Below are positions 12,910 through 24,775 of a DNA stretch of 64,000 bases, piece after piece. Location of the stretch: the NCBI RefSeq assembly GCF_008831285.2, contig NC_045147.1, positions 12,031,427-12,095,426 of the forward strand. The letters are read 5' to 3'. A program made the position numbers and the translations under genes. The number at the start of each line of letters is the position of its first letter. Positions within the stretch are counted from its first letter, which is position 1. The notes beneath the pieces are model-generated. The model was not told the origin of the DNA, did no database searches, and was given only the letters and a program-made list of their open reading frames with translations. Source of the stretch: Nymphaea colorata. Its lineage: Eukaryota > Streptophyta > Magnoliopsida > Nymphaeales > Nymphaeaceae.

Positions 12910-13905
12910 ACATCGAGCTTGACCCCAAGCTCATGTCAACTCGTTTCCTAGGGTGACATGAACTCGTACTTCCTAAGATTCCACATAAAAGTATTGGGGT
13001 TCTGGTCCATAATCTCGGGGTAACAATTCCAAGAAGATCTGGTGGTACTGCAACACTTGGTTAGGACCCTTTGGGTAAGACTGTAAGGTGGCCTTGGCTA
13101 GCTGTCCTCTAACCAAGGCTCGACTGCCCTGTACCTGCCACGGTTTGGGCATAGTCCCTAGGTATCTTCCCGAGTAGTGACCCTGGTTGGTCTAAACGTT
13201 GCTCGGTCTGGTTGGGGCATGTCTTCTTCGGCTAGCCCTCAACATAGGTCAGCCATAGGTGTTTGCTTCTTGTACCTCCAAAATGGTCCGTCCGTTGTTG
13301 TTGCAGACCCACATTTCCACACCCACCCACGCTTCATCTGCGCTTCTCTCTCTTGGTTCACTCATCGAAGATGGCATGGGAGAGAGTCTGGACCCATAGA
13401 GAGTCTGATGGTCCTTTGAGCTCCAACGCATAGCCTTGTAGGACCGGGTCATTAGATTTCTTTCAGGGCGTTGGAAGTATGCTGTCCATCCTAGTGCCCA
13501 TCTCTTCATGTTTGACAGTCATGCTTTTGCTTGGGTAGCTTCGACTAAGTTCTCGAGCTGCCCTTTCTTATAGCCTCATTCTCAACGAATTGTATTTTGG
13601 GGCATAACCACCCTCCTTAGGAAATAGCTTATCCTGACGTAGGGTCACAGGGAGCGGTATCGATTCATGCCCCATGCTGTCACCACCCTCCTTGGAATGA
13701 GCTGTATCATGTGGGGTGAAAGCTTGTGGCGGCAAGGTCTTTGCCACTACTGATGGTTTGCTGCCCATTGTAAAATCTGTGGTGGTGTTAAGGGACAATT
13801 CTTTGTCCACTAGAACTTGCTCGCTCCCGGTCAATTCCTGCCATTCGAGTCCCATGTAGACTCGGTTATACCCTTTCACGTTTTCATACCCGCTAAGTGA
13901 ATCAG
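12910..13905 (-). other. LARD internal region, 3' part
   Basis: Follows the FHA-like ORF in element sense. Open stretches on the minus strand at 13568-13879 and 13249-13509 (the latter with KMKRWALGWTAYFQ-like Trp/Tyr-rich start) are in other frames from the FHA-like ORF. They may be decayed continuation of a longer coding region. No domain recognised. Confidence 0.4.
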
Positions 13906-14676
13906 CTAGTGCTTTTTCATTTTGAAGGGTTTAGTAAGAACTAAAATTCTCTTGGCTTTAGGCCTTTGGATTTTTACTTTAAGAATTCGGATCCCCTTTT
14001 TAAATCTCTTAGCCGACTGGATTGAGATAGTATTCTTCGAAGCTCGTTGGTCCTCTTTGGGCTGTATGACTGTTTGATTGGATTCGCAAACCTTGTGAGT
14101 TTGCTCCGAGACCGGTTGTTGTGCAGGGCCCATATTATTTGGTGCTATCTCACTAATGTCCGACTCTTCATATTTCCTTCCTTCTATCATCATGTTGATT
14201 TTTTCGATGATCTTTTGCACCATTTCGTCCCAAGTAGGGGGTCTAGGGCTTTGGACATTCCGTCCATCATGCTCTTCTTTCTTGGCGGCCTTTTGTGTCG
14301 GGATTGTTTCCAACACAAAATATTGGTTCAATGATCCCAATTGGATAGCTTCTCTCGGGTAGATTTGTAGATATTTCTCTGATAGGATTTCGAATCCGAC
14401 AACACTAATTTTGTCAAAACGGGTCACGTTCGTGACCTCAATATTGCGGGTCACCTTGTCCACTTCAATTTCGCAATGATAGTCCATAATGCTCGGGTGG
14501 TGTAGGATGACGTTACATCGAGCATGTTGCCCCACTAAGAAACGGACACGCCTCAGACGTTGGTGCCATTCTGCTCTAGGGACCAACAAGGTCTTTTCCA
14601 TGAACTTGCCATGTCTATAGGTGCTGAAAACCAGATCTACTTCTGATTCTCTAAGGTGCGCACATGTGTCCGCCAT
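13906..14676 (-). CDS. FHA-like domain ORF inside the LARD
   Basis: An intact 256-codon frame in the element's sense orientation, starting MADTCAHLRESEVD. Residues about 45-123 look like an FHA (forkhead-associated) domain: FLVGQHARCNVILHHPSIMDYH, then EVDKVTRNIEVTNV, then AIQLGSLNQYFVLE, in the order of FHA beta strands. FHA domains bind phosphothreonine with the Arg of a Gly-Arg pair and a Ser-Arg-x-His loop. Here Gly-Arg is Gly-Gln (49-50) and the loop is Met-Asp-Tyr-His (64-67), so the ligand residues are missing except His. Residues 125-190 are charged and possibly coiled. The C-terminus is strongly basic (KRFKKG, PKAKR, KMKKH), as if for nucleic acid or nuclear import. It could be a captured host gene or an element gene of unknown role; no gag motif is seen. 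Confidence 0.6.
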   Translation of the reverse strand: MADTCAHLRESEVDLVFSTYRHGKFMEKTLLVPRAEWHQRLRRVRFLVGQHARCNVILHHPSIMDYHCEIEVDKVTRNIEVTNVTRFDKISVVGFEILSEKYLQIYPREAIQLGSLNQYFVLETIPTQKAAKKEEHDGRNVQSPRPPTWDEMVQKIIEKINMMIEGRKYEESDISEIAPNNMGPAQQPVSEQTHKVCESNQTVIQPKEDQRASKNTISIQSAKRFKKGIRILKVKIQRPKAKRILVLTKPFKMKKH

Positions 14677-16518
14677 CTACTCTATCTAAGTAAAGTGTTG
14701 AACAACTGCTGCTGCGGAAGAAAACACTGAAAACTACTGAAATAAACTAACTATGCTGACACAAAATCACGTCTGCTCTGCTCAAATCTGTCAAAGAGAA
14801 TACCAAGGTGCTGCGATTTTTGAACTAGTAGCAGGGGTTTTCTGGAAAACTGGTCTTGCTTATAAAATCGATAACTTTCTAACCAGAACTCCAAAAATTA
14901 TGAAATTTGGTGGTAAAATACTAGACACAATAGGGATTCCAACGCCACCAATTTCAGCATCTAACTCTGCTCCAGTGCTACACTCGTTCTTATGAAAGTC
15001 ACGCCTGGACAGGTTCTGTCCAGTCTGCTGCCTATGTAAATTTGCACAGGAAGTTCTCCAGTGATAGGGGGTTCACTCAAAAACTCATAACTTTTGATCC
15101 GTAACTCCAAAAATTCTGAAATTTAAAATGAAGATTTCTGACTCAAGGGCGCTTCCAATGAGCCTATGCTCGACCTTTTTTGACGTCAGAGCTGACAACA
15201 CCGGCCGTCGGAATCTAGTGAAGGTTCTGTTTTTACAAAAACTGTATTCCGCAGGCCGAAGATGTATAAACTTAACTTTTGCTTGTCCAAACGAACTCCT
15301 TTTTGCACCAAATTTGAACAGAGTATGTCCGTGATAATTCTGAACGCGTCAGTGTAGGATCCGTCTTCAGATCGCTAGGAAATCAACATATTCAACTGTT
15401 TGACCAGGTCAAGCTGTTACCGCTTATCGAAATTCCACACTTCAGAATTTAGCAAAGTCCCTTCGCCATGCTAATCTACTGAATTTCACTTAAACCCCTT
15501 TAACTCTTTGGCACATCTACAGAGTTAACTATGCAAGTTACTGAAAACTATCACTAGGTGAAAGCTGAATTTCAAGAATTTCTGAAGTCACTAAAAATCT
15601 ATCTGAACTTCAATTCTTGCTGCACCCAAGACTACTATGGCTAAAAAAAAAACACTGAAAAACTGCTCCTACTGCTGCGGTCACTAGTTGCAATCTGCCC
15701 AAGTGCATCTAAGGGAGGTGGAACATGTCCACCTGTCACCGCACCCACCTGGCACCTCGGTGGCTAACTCTCGCTCTCAGCCGGGCCCAAAAGTGGGGCC
15801 TAAACTGTTGTGTCCGCCTGACGCCTCGACAGCGCACCTCGAGCTCAAGCACCTTAGTGTTGTGCGGCGTGCACAACCACAGTCTAGACTGTTTTTCAGG
15901 CAGTCAAAAATTGACGCACAGAAATTCCAAATTGAGGAATTTCGCCCCCAAAATTAGTCAGCACAAAGTTGGGATAGTTATCTAACTATCCTCAAAATTT
16001 CAGTTCGTTTTGACCACGAGAAGTCTTCAAACCAACACAATCTACCTAGCAGACTATCACCCGGACAGGTTCTGTCCGCTCAGGCTATCAGTCCGGTGTA
16101 GGGACAAAATTCCAAGTTTTCGGAAGAATCTCGCCTGGTTCCCTAGAAGACTTTTAAATCACATATAATTACGAAGTTCTCCACCAATTTTCAGATGATT
16201 CCGAGCTTGTTTGCCCTACAAAATCGGCCGTGCACGACTGCTGGCTGCTACAATGCATAAAACAACAACTACTATACTACCGCAAGAACACAAAATCTGC
16301 TATACTCCAAAACTGAAACTGAAAATGCACAAATTGAAAACTGACGGTTGAATCCTCGAGTTGCTCTGATACTAATTGTTAGATTGGTATCAGTTGGTCC
16401 AAGGTGGTTGCACCACAGAAATCTGACTAACTACAAACTGAAAACTGCAACTTGTACTAACACCGAAAGTACCAAAATCTGAAAACTGTCACAAACTTTA
16501 CGACTGTACTCCGATATC
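14677..16518 (-). other. LARD internal region, leader side
   Basis: About 1.8 kb between primer site and the FHA-like ORF. I see no protein domain in it. It contains an echo of the primer-site/LTR junction at 16363-16382. Confidence 0.5.
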
Positions 16519-16530
16519 GCTCTGATATCA
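16519..16530 (-). promoter_or_regulatory. LARD primer-binding site
   Basis: Read on the minus strand, TGATATCAGAGC lies two bases inside the 5' LTR. It matches the initiator-methionine tRNA primer site TGGTATCAGAGC at 11 of 12 positions and fixes the element's orientation. Confidence 0.8.
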
Positions 16531-16532
16531 AT

Positions 16533-19500
16533 TGTTAGGACCAAGACTCGGCGTCGTCCAAGAACTCTGCCAGATGTCGATCCTCTCTCAAGATATTTCG
16601 GAGGTGCCATCGAACAAAACCAAAAACAAATTATTTACAATTTCAAAACCCGGCCGGACAGGACCCCGACGCAAAATCCCCTAAGTAGCGGTACAAGTCT
16701 GGTGTATCCCAACCCGTGAGGTTTACTCCCTACAACAAAGAATGAGTTTGAAGGTTGTACAAAGCACGAGCGATACAAATGAAGCTCTCAATCCTCACTC
16801 ACAAACCAAACAACCAAATCATCATGTCATACATGCCTAATGAACGTGCAAACCACACTCAGTCCCAATTAGTAGGTTGCTACCCCTGCAGTCGTGTCCT
16901 CGGCTCTTGAGCATTAGAGGTACCGCTGGTCAAGGCAATGACCGTAGCCAGGCTAAAAACAAAGCATGTAATAAAACACCCAATTCATGTAGCCATAGGG
17001 GGTTGAGAAGATTACCGGCCAAGGCTAAGCTTGGCTAAGTCCGCAAGATGACCCGAAGGTGAAAACCTGACCTCGAGTATTGCAGCGGGCAATGAAGAGG
17101 CTCGGCCCTCCTGGCCGAGGAAGAGGTAGTCTCCCTTCGCAGATGGCTATTGCTCGTGGGCTGAGATCTACCTTGAGAAGCGGCACGCCTTGCCGCTATG
17201 GAAGAGGTGAAGTTGGCACCAACTCCCTTGTGAAGATGTCGTCCACTTAGATGCACTCCTTGCTCGGCTTCCTAGACGAGGTGGTCCATCTTAGATGGGA
17301 GGTAGGCTAGGTCGAGTAGGTCTGACTTGGGTTAGGTCGGATGGGTGTGGACTAAACCCGGGTGAAGTGGGTTCAGGTGAGGTTAAGTTGGTGGGTTCGG
17401 TCAAGGTCTAAAAGGTGGGCTAGGTTTCGGTCAAGTTGACCTTAGGTGGGCTTGGTCATATGAGTCCAGCTGGGTTAGGTTCATGCGAGGATAAGTGCGG
17501 TCAAGGGTAATATGGGAAAGAAGTGCGAATAGAGTTTAGAGATTATTGCGCAAGGTGGCACTTCCACTTGAGTAGGAAGATCTTCACTTGGCAACAACTA
17601 AGGATGAGGTGGCCTTGGCGGCTAGGGTAGCTGAGTATGAAAGGTAGCGAGTGGGTAAGGACCGTGAGGGATAAGGAAAGTGTGTGAAGAGGTTTCCTAC
17701 TTTGGTGCTAATGGATTGAGGGCTAATCGGGAATCGGTTATGGAAGGAAGGTGAATAGGGTAAGGTGGCGCGTCGAGGTGAACTTGCCTTTTGCAGTAGA
17801 TGAGGTGTCGTCATGGGGGAGCTCCTTCTACAATTGACTCCTCCAAAATAGGTGGAAAGGATTGTCTTTTTGGAATGACTAATCCTTTCTCAATCTCCTT
17901 CCTAAAATGTTGCTAGAGGGTTGCCCGATTTGAACCCACGGACTTGGACAGCTGGTCGACCAGATTCATGTGCAGCTCCTTGCCTTTTTAGTCACGCCCT
18001 AGATGGAGGACAGGTGGAGGGCCAAGATGAATCACGTGAGAAGCTAGCTAGGCAAGATGGACACCTTCCGGAATTAGCGACGGAGGAAGAGGAAAGCTTG
18101 CGGCGGCTAAGGTTTGCAAATGAATTCCACACCCCCTAAGCTTGTACAAAGAACCAAAACAGCAAATGATAAAGAACCAAAATTAAATAATATTCAAATA
18201 ATATAGGGGTATTTTGGGGACTTCACCGAATCACCAGAAACCCAATTCGTTGTCAGAATGGGTGTCGCTTTCACCGGTTGGCCATGCTGGTGCAATTGGC
18301 TCTAGTTCTCCAATGCTGGTCTGCAGAGAATCCTGTTTTTGTCAATGTTTTTTTCAGCCAAATGATATTTAATGTTCGCAAAATTTGGATATGTCGTAGA
18401 TGAGAAGAAGATGAATCCAACGGTACCAAGAACTCCTTCAGACTCTCGACGGATCGTCGAAAAACGGCCGTTGATCAGACAGGTCTGTAGCTAGTCGCGG
18501 CCGAACGGCGGCGGCGATACAGTTCTATTTCACCGCAGATTTGGATACCCAAATGAATTCCGATCTTAATGAAATTTTTACAAATGATAACTGACCTCAA
18601 TAAAATTTCAACGGCGTATTATACGCGATAAAACTCCCAGAGAATCGTCAGATCCAGATCGAAGAACAGCAACCCATCGCTGGAAATGACAGAAACACGA
18701 CAACAAAGAATGTTCTGTTTCTCGTACGATTTGACTGACCAAATGAATACCAAATGCCATTAAATTTGGCTATATTGTAGAGGACGTTGAGACGATTCCA
18801 ACGGTATATGGCTCATCCTCTAACACCTGGTAGATCTTCAGATATGGCTATTTGAACAGGCGGATATTTATGGAATTCCGCCTGCGTACGCGCAACCGAT
18901 AACGAGTTTTCTCCCGTGAACGACCCAAGGCAAAATACCGAGGAGATCTCAAATCTTCCTCGTTTTTGGGTCTCTTTGAAGGTCGACCTTGCTTGAATGG
19001 TGAACCAATTTTCGCAGCCTTCCCTATTGACGATTCGGCTTCTAAATCTCCGTGTGATTGAGGAGGAGTGCACTAAGATCCTCATAGCTTGCTGGTTGAG
19101 GATTGCAAAACGTGAGATGAAGAAGACAAGGAGCTGCCCGTGAGCTTCACCTTGAGATCTTCCGCCGTAGCTCCTTCGACCATGGGGAGAAAGGAGTTTC
19201 GAAGAGAGAAGAAGTTGAGAAAGAGAAGGCCGTAAGGTTGAAGGAGAACACAACCAGTCGTTGCTGATAATGGAGGTTGGAAGAATCCTTCGGCCGTCAC
19301 CGAGAAGACGATCAAGATGGGGGGAGAGGAGAAGGATAAGTCCCAGCGGGGGAAGATTGAGAAAGTCACGAACTCAATTCTTCATTATCGAAAAGCATTT
19401 CAGAAACCCTAATTACAAAGCTTATATACATCAAGTGTCTCGGTTCTAACTCTAACTCGAGATAAATCAAAAGCAAATACGAGTCTAAGTGTCTCAAACC

Positions 19501-19991
19501 GAGACGGTACAAAAGTAACTAGATCCAAAAACTAAACGCAAATGGGCGCATAGATCCAAACTCATTTCGCCAGCTCCAATGTGTCCTGGACTTGTAGGTC
19601 CGAGTATAACTTGCCTAGGTCCGTCCTAGGCTGCTCCGTAGCTTGGTTGAGGTCTCGACGCTCTGTTTTGATCTTGCCTAAACCAGGTCCTGGTTTACTG
19701 CCCTGATCCCTGTCTATCTCTGAACTCGGTCCAATCCATGGTTCACCCTTTTCGACCTTAGTTGCTCTGCCCACTCCTCCCACTGCAGCCATATAAGTAA
19801 TGCCCGAAGGGTCTACAAGTGTTGAACCCTAAACCATGCCAAGGTTAACCTCACAAGATAAAGAGGGTGTAGGCTTGTCAGATGCTAATCGATGTGCCCA
19901 GCTACACCCTATGCCGCTAGTTAGGTTTGTGCAAGGACCCTCGGCCACGCTGCCGGCTGGCCTCAAAGGTGTCAAATTTAGGCACGTATCA
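16533..19991 (-). repeat. LARD 5' LTR
   Basis: 3459 bp. Same ends as the left LTR. The extra block at roughly 17430-17915, starting after GGTCAAGTTG and ending before TTGCCCGATTTG, is absent from the left LTR and explains most of the length difference. Confidence 0.85.
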
Positions 19992-19996
19992 GCTTC
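19992..19996. repeat. LARD target-site duplication, right
   Basis: GCTTC directly after the LTR end TATCA. The unoccupied U2 site has this pentamer once, at 46741-46745. Confidence 0.9.
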
Positions 19997-20507
19997 GTTT
20001 CATTTTTTCAAATTACTTTTCAGATCACTCTTAATGAAAGTGAAACTATATGAAACGTGAAAAACTTTGCAATGTTGGTAGGAGTTTTTATTTTTGAAAA
20101 TAAAGTCGTTTGTTATTTAAATAGGTTTTGGTAGGAGTAAATATTTTACTTAATGATAAAATTTCATAAGACTGGAAAATTAGTTTTGTAAATCTTTGTT
20201 TTTTTGCTAGACTTTAGCTTTTTTCATGATTTTCGTATTTGATGTCTAAACTTTCAAAAATTCAGTTAATCTGAAAATAATTTATAGTTACAAATGGATA
20301 TGAAAAGTAATGTGTATTTTTGTTGGTATTTTTAGTTTATGAAAATAACATGCCAACTATCACGAGTGGAGAATATAAAAAAGTATAATATCGAAAATTC
20401 TCCTAATTTGTTGTTTAAGCTTCTCTTGGATCCACACATTGAGTCAAACATGAAGAAAAACGTCTGCTACTGTTAGAAACATCCCTCAAACTTAGCTATA
20501 TCTGTTA

Positions 20508-21242
20508 GGGCTCGTTTGATGGGCGGGTGAAATCTTGTGAGGAGGGGGAAATCTGTACGGGCGGGTGAAATCTTGTGAGGAGGGGGAAATCTGTACGGGC
20601 GGGTGAAATTTCACCCACCCGATTGAAAACCCAGCAAACGGAGAGAAATTTCACCCGTTTAACGCAAAAGGGAGCAGGTGAAATTTCACTTGCTCGAGTT
20701 TGTTGTTTCAGGCGCTTATTTCATCCCGCTCGACTTCCCTCCCCATTTCCTCCTCCCTCCTGCCTTCTCACCGTCGCACCAGAGACCTCATCACTCTCAC
20801 CATCGCTGCTGCGCCGTCGCCTCTCCGCTCCTCCGCCAGTAAACTTTCTCCCTTTCTTCTTTGGCTTCTCACCGGCAGGGAAGAGAGACGCAGAGACAGG
20901 GCAGCGTCCGCCGCTGCTAGAGTTGTCGCTCCTTCCCCTCTAATACTGCCCCATGAGTCTCTCGATATCTCTCTCGCTTCTCCTCGGACAGAGATTTGGG
21001 CGTTTGATTTGCTGCCCTGTCTCTGCATCCCTCTTTGCAGAGTTTACTACCATTGTAGGAAAGACTATGCACCGCATCTTCTGCGCCCAACCTTTCACTC
21101 GCATATCTGTTCTGCAGCCTTTTATCGCCACCACGATCGAGCAAGCCAGCCATATCTCTAACCTTCCTTCATTGCCAGGGTCAAGCAGTAGTGACATCTG
21201 CGAGGTAAATTCCTCTCTCTCTCGCGTCAGGGCAAACTTCTG
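20508..21242 (+). other. U1-only insertion resembling a gene 5' end
   Basis: U2 lacks this segment at 47250-47280 and has about 27 other bases there, so it is an insertion joined to a small deletion. It opens GGCTCGTTTGATGGGCGGG, has a 38-bp unit twice (20521-20558, 20559-20596), and a palindrome GGGTGAAATTTCACCC (20601-20616). A CT-rich stretch (20735-20870) like a plant 5' UTR follows. An open frame (20953 on, with a second Met at 21067) then reaches GAG followed by GTAAAT at 21205, like a first exon with its splice donor. I do not recognise the protein. No clear terminal repeats or target duplication. Confidence 0.45.
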
Positions 21243-22580
21243 AACCTGTTACACTTCATTACTAAAAAGTTTAATAATGTATTAATGATTGTCGAAAACT
21301 TTTGAGCTTAATCATGTATTAATGATTATTATCAGAAACTTTGAGGGTTGATAAGAAAGTTGACTAAATGGTTAGTGGTCTTGCTTCCTACCCTTTTTAG
21401 AACAAATCGAATCTGCTTGAAGATGGGTAGGGATCCGATAAACTAGAAGCCCCAACTCGATGTTTAAAATGAACGAATCTAGTTTTAATATTTGGCATCA
21501 TGTCAGGTTTAACACTCATACCTGAGGTCTCATAGGCACAGACACAAGGATGCACAAGTGAGTTGGTTAAATGATTAATTATCCAAGTTTATAGTCTTTC
21601 TAATGTAGGAATACAAGTTACTATGTGATGGATTGAGACTATCTATACTATGAGCCCTGTGGTGGTTGTTACAATAAACATAAAAAACCATGAGGTGAAG
21701 AAGGTGGGTCTTTGCCCAACTGGCCACTGATCATGGAGAGTTGAAGAGGGAGATCCAATTTTCTAGATTCAGATTTGAATATCTTAAACCACACAAGAAA
21801 AAGAGTAGGATCTCAATGCATCACAACTTTAACGGATCACGAACACTTGTTACAAAAAATCCCCTTTGAAGACATTTGATTACCACTCATCTAATTGGAA
21901 CCTATGATTAAGATATGAGACACACGAATTAGAGATCAGATTCAAATTCTTCTATCTCATATCAGGTTTGTCAACATAAAATAATCAATTTAACCTATGA
22001 TCTTGATGCACCGAATTAAAGATAAGATTCAAATTCTTCCATCTCATATCAAGTTTGCCAATATAAAATAATCAATTTTAACCTAAGATCTTTAGCTTGA
22101 TGCACCACCATATATTAATTGGAAAACATAAATTTTTATCATGATTATGCAAAAACGATCTCAAGACTAGTCTCAGCTTAGCCACTAGATTAAACTAGTG
22201 TTTGAATGTTAGTAAAAGAAGAAGGGTAAAAAATGCTGGGTAAATTACCTTAAGTATATTTTGGGACGGCCATTCTTCAGCCGACGAGGATCTTGGACCC
22301 CAACTAGGGGTGAGAGGACAATAGCTTTGAATGGCATATAAATATTGGTTTGTTCTCGGGTCGTCAAGAATTCTTGGAGCAATAAAAGATTTTCCTTAAA
22401 AGGACTTAAAGCTAGACTACGATGATTCGATACCCAAGTCGGCCCGCTACCACAAAAAACCAAAAATTTCATTGAAACCCATCGACAGCAGATGCTTTTG
22501 TATCTTATATGAATGGTTTGATGATCCAGTATGCATGATTCACGATCAATTGAGTTCGAATTTAAGTGCGAGTGTGAGAA

Positions 22581-22599
22581 GAGAGAGAGAGAGAGAGAG
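22581..22599. repeat. GA microsatellite
   Basis: About nine GA units; the U2 copy near 48622 is shorter. Confidence 0.8.
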
Positions 22600-24560
22600 T
22601 TGCTTCGTACATTTCATGTTGTATGTACTTCCGAATTGCTATAATAATTTCATCTCCTCATTTCTTGAGCGAATTAAATCATAGGGTATGGGGGCTTAAA
22701 ACTGGACTGCCTTAAACTTCTTCTAAAAAACAGTAGCAAAATTTCCTAAACACAAAAAGCAGATATTTAAGACACCAACATCATTTTTTGTCAAAATGAT
22801 TGTTAAATCAGTAAAATTTTACTTTTTCCTTTATAAGAATTGACCTGAAAAAGAAAATAACTACGTGGATACATATAAGGTTCCGTTAGCTTTTAAGAAT
22901 TAATGAAGAAAAAAGTCATTCACCAAACTAATTAGATTAGGGAAATTAACTAAATTGAGTATAGTTGACCTACTGATTATTGGGATGGCTTGTATAAATT
23001 GGTTTTACTTGAGAGCGTTTTAGGTCCTTCATTAAACTAATACCTAAGAGGATTTTAGTTCTTTTATCACACTAACATCACTGTCTTGCAAAACATGGAT
23101 TCGCACAAACGATTTTAAACAAATGACATAGAAAATAAAAACCTATGCAAGCTTTTCAATAATCTAGGTTCCAACATGGTATTTAACCACAATTGATCAG
23201 ACATAACTAAGCCAAGATTTTCTATGGCTCATCAAGTTACATGCAAGTAAAGGCTTTGAAGATGTGGACATGACCGTGTACCTGTCCAATGACAATGTGT
23301 TCTCCATGCTCTAACAGTAAATATAATAGAACATCATCTATGTATTTCCATTTCTTGATAATGATGAGTAACTCGTGACACTTCACATATAAGAGCAGAA
23401 AAGATATCAAAAGAATATGTTGATACCCGAAAACATAGAATATTTTCACTTTATGCATGATTTTGGACGTACAGAAAACATCCGAAAATGCAGCTTGGCA
23501 TGACAATATAGCCATAGACAAACTCACTTTTATTTGTTTCGATACCAACCATACAACAACTTTGACCTCCTTCAATTCAACTTGAAGGGACAAATTCCTT
23601 TGCGAGGTGGCTAGAGGTCTTTGTCCCAGAATTATTAAACTGGTGATTACAAACGAGATAAGAAATATAATTTGCTACAAAGGAATCAGGGGAATACCTC
23701 AATAGGCAAAAAAATTATTCAAAAAAAGAAAAAGAAAAAAAAGAAAGACTTGATCTGATGGCTTACCTTTTCACTGGCAAGACTAATGATGAATGATATA
23801 ATGATCAATAGTCCCTGGGTGCACAAGACATAGCTTTCTGCTGTAACTGGTTAATACATTATATATAATACAATGCAGTAATTGATAGTGAAAAACAGAA
23901 AAAAGGCTTCAGCTTAGGAATCTACCTGACAACATGTTGATCAACGGGAGTACCATTGCTTGAAAAAAATATATATAGGACATTGAAGAGTTTGTTAACT
24001 AAAGGAAAATTAGGAAAGGATGATGATTTATGTGGATTAAGATGAAACACTGTTGAACAGAAAAAAGGAATGCAATATTATGATGGAAGACATCAATTTG
24101 AGGAACAAAAAAATGTAATGGTTGATTTCTTCAACCAATCAAGCAAGCATATTCTTTGGAATACAGTGGTTTATGTGGCCATGTTTGACTTCGCGGTATT
24201 AAAATGATATTTACCACATCTTGTATGATGGCTTAGAAACGTTTGCCAAACCTATTTAGGTGGAACTCTAACAGCCACGTTTCTTTCTTTTTCTCAAAAA
24301 CTTTAACCTGTTTAGATGAAACTTTAATGCTAAAACAAAGATATTAGGACTTAGCAAAAACACTTCGGATTAATGTTCCATTTTTGCTTTGCCATGCTAT
24401 TTTCCTAAATTTTTGAGTCTTAGTTCCACTTCCATAAGTGGAATACTATGCATTCAAACGTGGCCTGAGTGAATTTGAATGTTTATGGAATATTAGATTT
24501 CATAGAATTCCTTGTTTTTGCATTATGAGCCTTCTCAGAAAGAGTTAGACACGTTGAAGC

Positions 24561-24626
24561 TAGTGGCAGAGCCAGCAAAATCGGCTGGAGGGGCAATTGT
24601 TTAAACAAACTCAAATCTGATGGGGC

Positions 24627-24676
<50 letters not shown>

Positions 24677-24771
24677 AATAAATATTTAAGATTTTTATTT
24701 AAAAATGAAAAACTTTTAAGAGGCTGGTGTGGGCAGTTGCCCACACCAGCTACAATGTGGCTATGCCACTG
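24561..24771. mobile_element. hAT-like MITE, U1 copy
   Basis: Ends are imperfect inverted repeats: AGTGGCAGAGCCA on the left and the complement of TGGCTATGCCACT on the right. Flanking octamers are GTTGAAGC and GATGAAGG (6 of 8 equal here, 7 of 8 at the U2 copy), consistent with the 8-bp target duplication of hAT elements. It holds a TA microsatellite and a hairpin with 13-bp perfect arms (24723-24735 and 24738-24750). No coding capacity. Confidence 0.55.
24630..24674. repeat. TA microsatellite
   Basis: About 22 TA units in U1; the U2 copy near 50648 has only a few, so the tract changed length after duplication. Confidence 0.85.
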
Positions 24772-24775
24772 GATG

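Larger units (their letters stand above)
9980..19991 (-). mobile_element. LARD-like large non-autonomous LTR retrotransposon
   Basis: Two long direct repeats start TGTTAGGACC and end GGCACGTATCA, bounded by the 5-bp target-site duplication GCTTC (9975-9979 and 19992-19996). The element reads on the minus strand: 5' LTR at 16533-19991, primer site at 16519-16530, internal region 12896-16532, polypurine tract at 12896-12909, 3' LTR at 9980-12895. No gag zinc knuckle, protease, reverse transcriptase or integrase motif was found. Long LTRs, about 3.6 kb of internal sequence and no pol fit the LARD class, which is mobilised by enzymes of another element. U2 keeps the unoccupied site at 46739-46747, with a single GCTTC, so insertion came after the duplication. 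Confidence 0.9.
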
